A stretch of DNA of 31,805 nucleotides from DATHZQ01 sp965216945 (GCA_965216945.1 CBDCGU010000002.1:1-31805); one strand, 5' to 3'; shown: positions 14,772-23,020, counted from the stretch's first letter. Notes: a model not told the origin generated them from the letters alone. A program made the numbers and translations.

Positions 14772-15981
14772 CGACGACATACGCCTCAAGAAGGTACTGG
14801 ACTTTCGCCAGTCGGGTCTACGCCTGCGATTCAAGGTTGCTCAAGACCTGTTCAGCAGCCATGAGGTTGATCTTGGCACGAAATTCTTGCTTCGCACGCT
14901 GAACGATCCGATCCATCGCCGTCGACACAAGGTGTTGGATATGGGATGCGGATACGGCCCCATCGGCCTTGCTTTGAAGGCAGAGGAACCCATGCGCCTG
15001 GTTCACATGGTGGACCGCGATGCGTTGGCCGTGGAATACAGCCGGATGAATGCGGAACTCAATGAGCTTGATGAGGACGTTGTCGTCTACGGCAGCCTGG
15101 GTTTCGATGACGTAACTGACAAAGACTTCGATCTGATTGTGTCGAACATTCCGGGCAAGGCAGGGGAGGAGGTTATTCGACACCTTCTCTTGGACAGCCG
15201 GCCGTATCTCGCGCCGGAAGGCCTTGTTGCTGTGGTTGTTGTTCTACCGCTGACGGACTTCGTGCGAGACGTACTCGGTCAAGAGGAGGGTGTGGAGATC
15301 CTCTACGAGCGGAGCACCAAGCGGTACACCGTGTTCCACTTCCATTTCGAATCGACTCCTGCCGAGCCCCCCACGCGTACGGCATTCGATCTTGGTGTCT
15401 ACGATCGGCAAGCAGCGTCGATGCGCTATCGCAAGCATCGGTGGGACGTCACAACGGTCCGTGGCCTGTCCGAGTTCGACTCCCTCAGTTTTCACAGTGA
15501 ACTCGCCATTGATGCGTTAATGAGTCTCCGCGCGGACGGTCTGCGCCGAGTTGCGTTTCTCAACCCGGGACAAGGCCATGTGCCAACTGTCACATGGTAT
15601 GCGAGGGAGCCCGAGTCTATCCAGCTATTCGACCGCGACCTGCTGTCACTTCGCTGTAGCAGGCGCAACCTGACCACGAACGGCTGTCCGCCAGAGCGTG
15701 TGGCGATGCACCACTGCGCCAAGCTCGTGGAGCGTGAGATTGCCCCGGTTGACGCCTTCGTCCTCATGCCCCCAGGCAACGAGCTCCCGGATGTCGTGTT
15801 GGCGGACCTTCGGATGTCAGCAAACGCCGTCACCGGAGACGGAATGGTTGTACTAGCCGCCAAGTCGACTGTTGTGGCGCGGTGTCTCGAGAGACTTGCC
15901 CTCGAGGAGAGAACCTTCACCGTCCAGGAGCGTGTCAAGAAGAAGGGCTTTAGCGCGGTCACGATGCGGGTAGTGTCATGA
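14749..15981 (+). CDS. Two-domain SAM-dependent methyltransferase (RsmC/RlmG-like layout)
   Basis: A 410-residue protein. The N-terminal domain is a class I methyltransferase: FSSHEVDLGTKFLL, motif I VLDMGCGYGPIGLAL (about residues 62-76), HMVDRDALAVEYSRMN, and SNIPG (132-136) at the place where RsmC-type enzymes have NPPF. The C-terminal half (from about 220) looks like a second Rossmann methyltransferase fold with no glycine motif (FLNPGQGHVP), so probably inactive. RsmC and RlmG are also two-domain enzymes, but there the first copy is the inactive one. The target (RNA base or small molecule) cannot be told; the NIPG motif argues against simple RsmC function. ATG 14749 overlaps the glycosyltransferase end; GTG 14764 is an alternative. 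It belongs to the same operon as the binding protein. Confidence 0.78.
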   Translation: MGDPLVVDDDIRLKKVLDFRQSGLRLRFKVAQDLFSSHEVDLGTKFLLRTLNDPIHRRRHKVLDMGCGYGPIGLALKAEEPMRLVHMVDRDALAVEYSRMNAELNELDEDVVVYGSLGFDDVTDKDFDLIVSNIPGKAGEEVIRHLLLDSRPYLAPEGLVAVVVVLPLTDFVRDVLGQEEGVEILYERSTKRYTVFHFHFESTPAEPPTRTAFDLGVYDRQAASMRYRKHRWDVTTVRGLSEFDSLSFHSELAIDALMSLRADGLRRVAFLNPGQGHVPTVTWYAREPESIQLFDRDLLSLRCSRRNLTTNGCPPERVAMHHCAKLVEREIAPVDAFVLMPPGNELPDVVLADLRMSANAVTGDGMVVLAAKSTVVARCLERLALEERTFTVQERVKKKGFSAVTMRVVS

Positions 15982-16006
15982 CGCCCAGACATTGGAAGGC
16001 TCACAG

Positions 16007-17041
16007 ATGAAGCATCACGCCAGGCCCCGGTCCACGGCCTATGTCTTCGCTCTCTTCGCTGGTGTGGCGCTTCTGGCCGCAGCATGCGGCAGTGACGGGG
16101 GAGGTGGTGGCAGCCGAATCATTGTTGATTCCTTGGATCGGGAGATCGAGTTGCCAGACGAGGTCAATCGCGTGGTGAGCCTCAATAGTGACCTGAGTGA
16201 GGTGATCTACGCACTGGGGGCTGGCGACAAGCTAGTAAGCGCCGGCTATCGGATCAGCGCCAATGAGGCTTGGATAAGGGACCAGGTTCCCGAGTTGGGC
16301 GAGCTCCCAAGCCCACACACTCCGGCAGGGATCAACCTCGAAGAGCTGGCAGCACTGGAGCCCGACCTTGTCATCACGACACTATTCGGCGAGGTCGGCT
16401 ACGAAGAGGTTCTTGATTCCGTGGGCCGGCTCGACGTCCCGATTGTTGTTGTCTCCCTTGAGACGCTGGAAGCCTACGGAGAGGACTTGATGCTTATAGC
16501 TCGGGCGCTCGGGGTTGAAGATCGCGGCGAGGCGCTAGCTGCGTTTCTGAACGAGCATCTTGAAAGCGTCGAGTCCCGAACATCCGAAATCGCTGACGAC
16601 GAGAGGGTAGAGGCGTACCACGGGCTGTGGGATGTCTACTTCACCATTGGTCCAGGCATTTTTGAGCACGACCAGATCGAGGCGGCCGGCGGCGTCAACG
16701 TGGCCAGTTCGCTCTCGGGGTTCGGTGCAGAGGTATCGCCTGAGCAGCTGCTTGCGTGGAACCCTGACATCATCTTCATGCTGTGGGAGGGGCAGTCAGC
16801 AGACGTCTTGGCAGATCCCAAGCTGACCGATCTAGCTGCGGTGAGGACGGGGAATGTCTTCAGCCATCCAGAACAAGGCTGGGGTTTTGCGACGCCACGC
16901 GCGATCTTCGCCGTCACCTGGCTAGCAGAGAAGATGTACCCGGAAAGCTTCGAGGACATCGACATCGGCGAAGCTGCCGACCAGTTCTACGAAGAGGTCT
17001 ACGGCTTCGGATATCCAGGTCCCCCGCTCGGAGGATCGTAG
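16007..17041 (+). CDS. Lipoprotein substrate-binding protein, BtuF/FepB type
   Basis: A 344-residue protein with a lipoprotein signal: hydrophobic helix then LLAAAC with the lipidated Cys at residue 27 and a Gly/Ser linker. The mature part follows the class III binding-protein plan: RIIVDSLDREIELPDEVNRV, VVSLNSDLSEVIYALGAGD, LEELAALEPDLVITT, LLAWNPDIIFML and the final VFSHPEQGWGFATPRAIFAVTWLAEKM. This family binds siderophores, haem, cobalamin or other metal complexes outside the membrane and passes them to a FecCD permease, here the one encoded at 17848-18930 on the other strand. ATG 16007 has GGAAGG eight bases upstream; an upstream TTG (15992) is possible. Its 3' end overlaps that of the convergent ATPase gene by 43 bases. 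Confidence 0.87.
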   Translation: MKHHARPRSTAYVFALFAGVALLAAACGSDGGGGGSRIIVDSLDREIELPDEVNRVVSLNSDLSEVIYALGAGDKLVSAGYRISANEAWIRDQVPELGELPSPHTPAGINLEELAALEPDLVITTLFGEVGYEEVLDSVGRLDVPIVVVSLETLEAYGEDLMLIARALGVEDRGEALAAFLNEHLESVESRTSEIADDERVEAYHGLWDVYFTIGPGIFEHDQIEAAGGVNVASSLSGFGAEVSPEQLLAWNPDIIFMLWEGQSADVLADPKLTDLAAVRTGNVFSHPEQGWGFATPRAIFAVTWLAEKMYPESFEDIDIGEAADQFYEEVYGFGYPGPPLGGS

Positions 17042-17851
17042 CCAGCCGGCTGCGGTTGTGAGCCCACCACCGGCACGACAACCTTGCTGGCATTCCCGAT
17101 TGGCTCTGGTAGCGCGATGACTCGAACGTCAATCGCGTACAGACTCCGCAGAGCCTCCTCGGTGATCAGGGTTGCGGGTTCCCCTTCGGCCATGAAGGAG
17201 CCGCTGTGGTGCATCAGGACCACCCGCGTTCCGAAGTACAGGGCGTGGTTGGGGTAGTGCGTCGTCATGAGGATCGACAGGCCTTCCTCCGCCAAGCGGT
17301 GAACTGTTGCCAGGACCATCACTTGGTTACTGAAGTCGAGATGAGCTGTTGGCTCATCCAGGAACAACACGGGGGTTTGCTGAGCAACGGCTCGTGCGAT
17401 CATCCGCGAGTTGCCTCTCGCCGCCACTGAGATGGGTGAACGGCCTATCTGCGAGGTGGGCGATCCCAACGGTGTCAAGTGCCTCCTCGCAGATCGCAAT
17501 GTCGTCTCGTCCAGGTGCCGAGAATAGGCCCAAGTGTGGAGCTCGTCCCATAGCGACGACATCTCTGACTGAGTAGGGGAAAAGCGCGTCCTGGTCCTGA
17601 AACACATGGCCAATCTGGCGAGCGATATCGCTGCTGTTCATCGTTCGACTGTCAAGGCCGTTGATAGAGATTGTCCCCGAGGTCAGTGACAGCGACCCAG
17701 ACATACACCGGAGCAGAGTGGTCTTCCCGCATCCATTGGGACCTATGACGCAGACAACCTCACCCTCATTGAGGTCAAGGTTGAGGTCCTCGAACACTGC
17801 AGTGTTTCCATAGCCGAACATACCATCCATCATTGAGATGAGAGGAGTCAT
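16999..17851 (-). pseudogene. FecE/BtuD-type ABC ATPase with one +1 frameshift
   Basis: From ATG 17851 (ATGA overlap with the permease stop) the protein shows Walker A GPNGCGKT (residues 37-44), Q-loop VFQDQDAL with Gln 85, and signature LSGGERQ (141-147). Immediately after, near 17404-17412, the frame shifts by +1; the continuation RMIARAVAQQ, Walker B LFLDEPTAHLD and H-loop MTTHYP follows in another frame to the stop at 16999. Removing one base gives GERQLRMIARA, exactly the spacing of this family, and a complete protein of about 283 residues. It should energise uptake together with the permease and the lipoprotein. The shift is likely a sequencing error, because every catalytic motif is preserved; otherwise the transporter is dead. 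The last residues form an unusual Pro/Gly tail read antisense to the binding-protein gene. Confidence 0.85.
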
Positions 17852-18930
17852 CCGAACCACGCTCCGCGCGTTCGACGGAGGAGGTACGCGAAGAAGGGAG
17901 CACCGATAATCGCAGTAACAATACTGAGCGGGATTTCTACCGTCGTCGCCGAACGAGCCAGATCGTCGACGGCAAGGAGATAGGCACTTCCCAACGAGAT
18001 CGATGCTGGCAACACAACACGATGATCGGCGCCGAACAGCATTCGAGCGATATGGGGTATCACCAATCCGACCCATCCGATGATGCCGGTCACAGAAACA
18101 GCAGCTGCGCTCACGACTGTTGCGCACACGATAACAAAGCGCTTCAGGACCTCCGTGTTCACTCCAAGCGAGCGCGCCTGTTCATCGCCCATGGATAGAA
18201 CGTTGAGCCGCCAACGAACGAGCAGTAGGCCTGCTGTGCCGGCAATCATGAGCGGAAGCGTCGAAACGACATCCCCGTTTGATGCTGAGCTCAGGCTGCC
18301 CATCAGCCAGAAGACGATGGTGGGAAGCTCGTCGAAGGGATCTGCCACGAAAGTCACGAGGGAAATCAGAGCAGCGAATAGGGCGCCAACGACAATGCCT
18401 GACAGGACAAGCATGAGGGTCGGTGTTGTGCGATAGACGCGACTGATGGTGTAGGTCAGCGCTACGGCTGCAAGGCCGAATGCAAAGGCAGACGCCTGCA
18501 CGACGACTGGATTGCCAGCGATGAGGATAGCCAAAGCCGCACCGAAACCAGCACCTGCGCTAACTCCCAGAATCTGCGAGCTGACAAGTGGATTCCGAAA
18601 CATGCCTTGGAACGCGGCACCACTGATTGCAAGGCTCGCTCCGACAGAACCAGCGAGCAGCGCTCGAGGGAGACGGATCTGGAAGACGATTGTCTCCGCG
18701 ACGTCGGGCCAGGTTGGCTCGATAGGCAGCGCTCTCGACGCCAAGACCTTCAGGACGGTTAGAGGTGACAGGGGATACCGACCCAGGAAGATGGAGACAG
18801 TGAACACGATCAGCGGGAGCAGGACCAAACCTACGGTACGAACCGGGGAGCTTCGCCGTAGTGCAACTACCCATCGACTCTGGGCGGCCTCGTGGGCGTC
18901 GTGTGAGGTGTGTCGTTTGGGCTCGTCCAT
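17848..18930 (-). CDS. FecCD/BtuC-type ABC permease
   Basis: A 360-residue membrane protein with about nine or ten hydrophobic segments and the family's signature stretches: RLPRALLAGSVGASLAISG, FQGMFRNPLVSSQILGVSAG, LGVNTEVLKRF and the GWVGLVIPHIARMLFGADHR loop that contacts the ATPase. FecCD permeases work as homodimers or heterodimers to import Fe-siderophores, haem or cobalamin. Only one permease gene is present, so a homodimer is expected. It is the first gene of a minus-strand operon with the ATPase (four-base overlap). A charged N-terminal tail (MDEPKRHTSHDAHEAAQSR) is predicted in the cytoplasm. GGACGG near the ATG is a weak ribosome site. Operator copy 2 lies about 150 bases upstream. 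Confidence 0.9.
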   Translation of the reverse strand: MDEPKRHTSHDAHEAAQSRWVVALRRSSPVRTVGLVLLPLIVFTVSIFLGRYPLSPLTVLKVLASRALPIEPTWPDVAETIVFQIRLPRALLAGSVGASLAISGAAFQGMFRNPLVSSQILGVSAGAGFGAALAILIAGNPVVVQASAFAFGLAAVALTYTISRVYRTTPTLMLVLSGIVVGALFAALISLVTFVADPFDELPTIVFWLMGSLSSASNGDVVSTLPLMIAGTAGLLLVRWRLNVLSMGDEQARSLGVNTEVLKRFVIVCATVVSAAAVSVTGIIGWVGLVIPHIARMLFGADHRVVLPASISLGSAYLLAVDDLARSATTVEIPLSIVTAIIGAPFFAYLLRRTRGAWFG

Positions 18931-19178
18931 CTACCGTCCGTGCGCATAGGACCCCTCGATGTGCGATCACGTGTGCATATCGAGCGAGCGCAATACTACG
19001 TCGCCGAGTCGGGGTTCCCTTCGGCGTAGGGACAACCGCCGTCGGTCGTTCGATAGGTGTCCACCTCGTCCTTCGCCTGAATCCACGGATAATTTCGGTT
19101 ATCCGTGCAATCGTCTCCAAGATCACGGTCCAAAGCCGATATCGTCACAGTGACGTAGCCAACGACAGGGTCACTGGC
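18931..19178. other. Intergenic region between permease and PHP genes
   Basis: This 248-base stretch is the longest gene-free part of the window. It holds operator copy 2 (19084-19107). The remaining sequence shows no convincing open frame, tRNA or riboswitch core. It separates the start of the permease operon from the 3' end of the PHP gene, both on the minus strand. Confidence 0.6.
19084..19107. promoter_or_regulatory. Palindromic operator, copy 2
   Basis: CACGGATAA-N6-TTATCCGTG is a perfect inverted repeat with nine-base arms. It shares CACGGATAATT at the left and TTATCCG at the right with copy 1 (13433-13454), and differs in two bases of the spacer. It stands about 154 bases before the permease ATG. 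The identity between the two copies links the convergent operons to one regulator. Confidence 0.75.
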
Positions 19179-21824
19179 TCAGCCCGCGGATTCGTGAGCC
19201 CGGATTTGCGATGGCAGGTAGGTCGCCTCGTCGCACCGCCTGGCCGCTGACTTGGTCTGCCAACCATTCCTGATTCCTTTGAGCAACACATCGAGGAGTA
19301 CGGGTGACGCGACGTGCTTGAGGTGGCGCGCGCACGCTTCGGCGGCTCGCTGATTGACGAGGTCGAGGTCAAGTTGGCGCTCCTGAAGAGCCTGAACAAT
19401 TGGAACGTCTGCCAAGCGGACAACGTCTCCGCCATAGGTCACCGCGTCGATGTCGATGTCCGACAGGCCGACGCGAGGCGACACTGTGCGACGGACGCGA
19501 TCGGGCAGGTCAAGGCGCAGCACCGCCTGAAGGTCCCTCACTGCGAGCGAGCGGGTTCGAGTCACCGCATCGTCGCCCACGGCGCGGTGGTCCCCGGGGA
19601 GCAGGGCGAGGTATCGAAGTAGAGCGGCAAGCTCATCGCCAGCTCGTGTCTCTTCAATCAAGACCTTGACCCCCTCGGCCAGGTCGGCCAGGTCGAGGCT
19701 GTCCTCGTTCGCTGCCCACCACGCAGGCAGATCGAGTCGGACGCATGATCGGAACACGATTACTCGGTCGACCGGCGACAGTTCCAATTCGCGCCGGCCC
19801 TCGGCGAGGTCGAGAAGCTCGCTGCGCGGTAGGACGTGAGCAGCCTTGAATCTGGCTATGTCCCGGTGCTTTCGAAGCACATCGCTGAGGTCCCGGACGG
19901 GAGCGTCCACTGCGACAATGGGGCTGCCGACGGCGAGCACGTCTGTGCCCTCAGAGCTGACCAGTGCGATATCTCGGCCCACCAGACTGCCGACGTCGTC
20001 AGCGCTGACGATTGTGACCGGAGAGGTAGCCTCAACGAGCCGTAGCCGGACGCCGTCGCCGGCTTCGTCTCCGAGCTCATCGATTACTGGTTCGATGATG
20101 ACACGCACCTGTTGGTCCGTCACGAGGGCGCCAATGAGGTCGCTCGTTCGTTTGCTCTCGTCGATAGCGGTGTCTCGGAGGCGTGACTCGAACGTGCTGT
20201 CAAACAGCGGAGCAGCAAGCCTCTCGCACGTGCGCCTAAGAACATCGGTGTCCCACGATTCGTCCGCGAGCCCCAGCGGATCGGCAGGCCCCGTGAGCCC
20301 AGACAGCGCAGCGAGTACGCGGCGGCGGAGCGAGCGTGAAGCACCAACCTCGTCTAGCTTGGTTCGGAGTCCCGTTCTGGCCTGAGACACGGTGAATGCG
20401 CTTGTGATGTTCCGCACGACCTCTTCGGACACCGCTCGGAACTGCTGCGCTCGCTGGAAGGCCCAAGTGCGGAGGATGCCGGACTCAGAGGCCTTCGCGA
20501 TTCGGTACGCCACATTCCTGAGCGCAGCCTCGTGCTCCGACTCGTCCAAGTAGCCCCGCCACGGGAACAGCGCCACGAGTTCGTCTTCCCGGAGGGCATC
20601 CATCCGGCCCTCAGCCAATCGACCAAGCATATCGGTGGACATGGTCTCCCGGAGAGAGCGAAGGGCGAGCGCGTGATCGGGCGTCAGGATCTTCGCCCTC
20701 TGGATCTTCCCTGAACGTCGTATGAGCGGCTCACCGCCAACGCAGTAGGTGAACGGATTGTGGTCGGGTAGTACGTTCACCTCGATGTACGAACGAGCAC
20801 CGGATACGTGTTCGAGAACCTCCACGGCAGGCGTAGGGGTGACATCGCTCCATATCCATTGCTCAATGGTGCTCGGCGACGGCGTCCTCGTTGCTACAAC
20901 GACCCCGCGGCCACCTTGGCCTCCGCGTCTGATGCCCACCAGGATCGTTCCATAGCCCGCAGACGCCGTTGCCGCGACACTGCGAGTCACGGCCCGCCGG
21001 TCGTTCGCCCGCCACACAGAGACGACTGTGGGGTCGCGTCCCTCGCGAAACACGTCGATCGCGTTTCTCTGCAGGGGTTCAGGTTCGAAGTGTCCCACGG
21101 CGTCTGCCAACGCCTGCTTCACGCCGGCGAAAGTCCATGGTTCGGCTATCGCGAGCTCGGTGACCCGTTGGCCGGGCCCGTCGCCTCTTTGCCGTGACGG
21201 ATCCTGCCGTGCCCTGTGGCTGTCCGTTCCGCTGACTACGGCGACGGATTGGATGTACCCCAGCCGGTTGAGAGTCTCGGCACCGGATCTACGTTGGGCC
21301 GTTGTGCTGAGTTCAATGCCGTCGAAGGCGCACTGTCCGAGAACTCTCTGGAGTTGCTGACCCCGGAGTTCTTTGAGCACGCCCTTGCTAGATGATGCGT
21401 GAGCGGCGATCGCTAGCCCGCCTCGATCACGTATTGCTGCGCAAACGTCAACCACGTCAAGGGATGAGAGCCCCTCAACGTGGCGCTCATCTTGATCCAG
21501 GCCTAGCCGCCTCAGCAGCCAGCGGGGCCGCTTGCCCAAACCCTGGGGGTCCAAGATCGCAATCACGTGTATGCCAGAAGCGCCTCCTCGGCACGTCACC
21601 TCGACTCCGGGCAGGACCAGCATCGGAGCGAACTGATCAAGCTGGTCTGCAACCTCCAGGTAACCGTCCAAGGTGTTGTGATCGGCCAGAACAACGATAT
21701 CGACGCCGCGGTCGCGTGCAGTTCGAAGTACCTCGATTGTCGTGCCACCTCCGAGGAAGTCACCGGAAGCAGGCGTATGAACGTGAAAGTCGATGCGAGC
21801 CATCGTGGGGGGAGAGCCAACCAT
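19179..21824 (-). CDS. PHP-domain protein fused to a Schlafen AlbA_2-like domain
   Basis: An 881-residue protein. The N-terminal PHP domain keeps the metal ligands: HVH at 14-16, ADHN with D48-H49, E75 in PGVEVT, H86, H142 in AAHASS and the D201-S-H203 pair. PHP domains are metal-dependent phosphoesterases. From about 255 to 380 a second domain follows the AlbA_2 (Schlafen-type) pattern: AGYGTILVGIRRGGQ for the GGT-LLIGV strand, SYIEVNVLPDHNPF for the VIEVPPS strand, and PLIRRSGK for the Y-RVGSS end. The rest (about 380-881) is long, mainly helical and unrecognised. The combination suggests a nucleic-acid-acting enzyme in defence, but this is inference. ATG 21824 directly follows the PIN gene's stop; ATG 21803 (MARIDFH) is an alternative. 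It is the third gene of an antitoxin-toxin-PHP run. Confidence 0.78.
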   Translation of the reverse strand: MVGSPPTMARIDFHVHTPASGDFLGGGTTIEVLRTARDRGVDIVVLADHNTLDGYLEVADQLDQFAPMLVLPGVEVTCRGGASGIHVIAILDPQGLGKRPRWLLRRLGLDQDERHVEGLSSLDVVDVCAAIRDRGGLAIAAHASSSKGVLKELRGQQLQRVLGQCAFDGIELSTTAQRRSGAETLNRLGYIQSVAVVSGTDSHRARQDPSRQRGDGPGQRVTELAIAEPWTFAGVKQALADAVGHFEPEPLQRNAIDVFREGRDPTVVSVWRANDRRAVTRSVAATASAGYGTILVGIRRGGQGGRGVVVATRTPSPSTIEQWIWSDVTPTPAVEVLEHVSGARSYIEVNVLPDHNPFTYCVGGEPLIRRSGKIQRAKILTPDHALALRSLRETMSTDMLGRLAEGRMDALREDELVALFPWRGYLDESEHEAALRNVAYRIAKASESGILRTWAFQRAQQFRAVSEEVVRNITSAFTVSQARTGLRTKLDEVGASRSLRRRVLAALSGLTGPADPLGLADESWDTDVLRRTCERLAAPLFDSTFESRLRDTAIDESKRTSDLIGALVTDQQVRVIIEPVIDELGDEAGDGVRLRLVEATSPVTIVSADDVGSLVGRDIALVSSEGTDVLAVGSPIVAVDAPVRDLSDVLRKHRDIARFKAAHVLPRSELLDLAEGRRELELSPVDRVIVFRSCVRLDLPAWWAANEDSLDLADLAEGVKVLIEETRAGDELAALLRYLALLPGDHRAVGDDAVTRTRSLAVRDLQAVLRLDLPDRVRRTVSPRVGLSDIDIDAVTYGGDVVRLADVPIVQALQERQLDLDLVNQRAAEACARHLKHVASPVLLDVLLKGIRNGWQTKSAARRCDEATYLPSQIRAHESAG

Positions 21825-22385
21825 CTACGCACCCAGCTGGTGTCGGATGGCGGCGACGGCCCTTGGGAGGCCGACGGCTCGGAGGCGGTCGAGGAGGTCG
21901 TCGGGTGTGGTGGCCGGACTCTTGAGAGCTCGGGCCTGGTCTTCGATCGTGCTGACCACTCGCGCCGGGGCGAGCTCGAGCACGTGGAGGACGAATTCGT
22001 CTGGGCTCTGGGCCTCGATGTCGTACGGTTCGAGTTCCTGGGCCGGAAAGTCTTTGAGGTTGCTGGTGACGATGACCTGGGCATTGGCCCGGATCGCCGC
22101 GGCAAGGACGTGCCGGTCATCGGGATCCGGCAACTGAAGACTGTCGATCAGGTGTTCGTACCCGTTGACACGGACGTCTCGTATGGCTCTGTTCATCAGC
22201 TCCCGTGTCCGTTGCAGTCGGTCCGCAAGGTCAGGCTGGGCAGCCACGATGGCGTCGATCATCTCGTCGAGGATCTGATCGGTCCACTTGGCCTGAAAGA
22301 GCCCTGTCTGGCCCAGACGAATCAGGAGGTCACGCAGGGAGCCCGGGTAGAGGACATTGGCGTCGTAGATCGCCACAAACGCCAT
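21825..22385 (-). CDS. PIN-domain RNase toxin (VapC-like)
   Basis: A 186-residue protein with a PIN fold signature: AIYDANVLYPG (D8), ILDEMIDAI (E41), LPDPDDRHVLAAAI (D89/D90) and VIVTSNLKDFP (N109, D112). These are the acidic residues that hold Mg in the RNase site. A C-terminal extension of about 65 residues (SPDEFVLHVLELAP onwards) is found in a PIN subgroup paired with HTH antitoxins. ATG 22385 has GGGAGG nine bases upstream; codons before it in the same frame are not coding. It lies 13 bases after the antitoxin stop and directly before the PHP gene. It probably cuts RNA when the antitoxin is lost. Confidence 0.87.
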   Translation of the reverse strand: MAFVAIYDANVLYPGSLRDLLIRLGQTGLFQAKWTDQILDEMIDAIVAAQPDLADRLQRTRELMNRAIRDVRVNGYEHLIDSLQLPDPDDRHVLAAAIRANAQVIVTSNLKDFPAQELEPYDIEAQSPDEFVLHVLELAPARVVSTIEDQARALKSPATTPDDLLDRLRAVGLPRAVAAIRHQLGA

Positions 22386-22398
22386 CGCCTTCGCCTCC

Positions 22399-22872
22399 CT
22401 AGTACTCGAGCCCGATGAGCTCTGCTTCCTCGGTGAGCTTGTTGGCGACCTCCCGGCGATGTGCTTCGTCGCGCCGCTTGTACTCGAGGAGGTGGGTGAG
22501 CAGGACCTTGCGACGGTTGCCGACCCTCCGATACGGGATCTGTTCATCGTCGAGCAGCCTGATCAGGTAGGGCCGGCTGACATTGAGGAGATCGGCAGCC
22601 TGTTGGCTGGTGAGCTCGGCATGAACCGGAGCAACGGTGACGGCGTTGCCATTCGCCAGCTCGGCGAGCACGTCGACAAAGAACCGGAACGCCACCGCCG
22701 GCACCGTGATGCTGGTCGGCTCCTCCCCCGCCTCTTCACTTACCAGCTGGACATGCGTCGTCGGGGTCGGGTGGGCACGCAGGAATGCGGTCAGCTGCTC
22801 GACGGCGTTGGCCGCCTGCTCGGCTGCCTGTTCGTCGGGGAGCTCGAGATCACGTATCGCTGCCCGCACCAT
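22399..22872 (-). CDS. Antitoxin with excisionase-type HTH
   Basis: A 157-residue protein. The C-terminal part (residues 87-133) is an HTH_17/excisionase-like domain: LTSQQAADLLNVSRPYLIRL, then IPYRRVGNRRKVLLTHLLEY. The N-terminal 80 residues are helical and acidic, with a beta segment SITVPAVAFRFFVDVLAELA that may bind the toxin. AGAGGAG precedes ATG 22872. Pairing of such HTH proteins with PIN toxins is a known toxin-antitoxin arrangement. It should repress its own operon; the palindrome at 22928-22944 in its promoter region is the likely site. Confidence 0.83.
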   Translation of the reverse strand: MVRAAIRDLELPDEQAAEQAANAVEQLTAFLRAHPTPTTHVQLVSEEAGEEPTSITVPAVAFRFFVDVLAELANGNAVTVAPVHAELTSQQAADLLNVSRPYLIRLLDDEQIPYRRVGNRRKVLLTHLLEYKRRDEAHRREVANKLTEEAELIGLEY

Positions 22873-22927
22873 GGGTTGCTCCTCTCTTGGCTTCGATGGG
22901 TATGTCGACCATCATCCCACAGACCTT

Positions 22928-22944
22928 AGATATTCGCAATATCT
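22928..22944. promoter_or_regulatory. Palindrome in the promoter region of the toxin-antitoxin operon
   Basis: AGATATT-CGC-AATATCT is a perfect inverted repeat with seven-base arms, 56 to 72 bases before the antitoxin ATG. On the minus strand TTGTTC and TATCTA (17-base spacer) could be the promoter, with the palindrome covering the -10. The region 22919-22995 is strikingly AT-rich for this window. The divergent HEPN gene at 23021 could be controlled from the same site. Confidence 0.6.
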
Positions 22945-23020
22945 GAATTGAACAACTTACGTGAACTATATGTAGTATACGAATGACATTGGTGTAATAC
23001 GACTCCGACTGGAGCATCCG

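Noticed and set aside
18931..19178. Cobalamin riboswitch upstream of the BtuC-like permease
   Set aside because: No B12-box core on the minus strand and the region is better explained by the perfect palindrome at 19084-19107.
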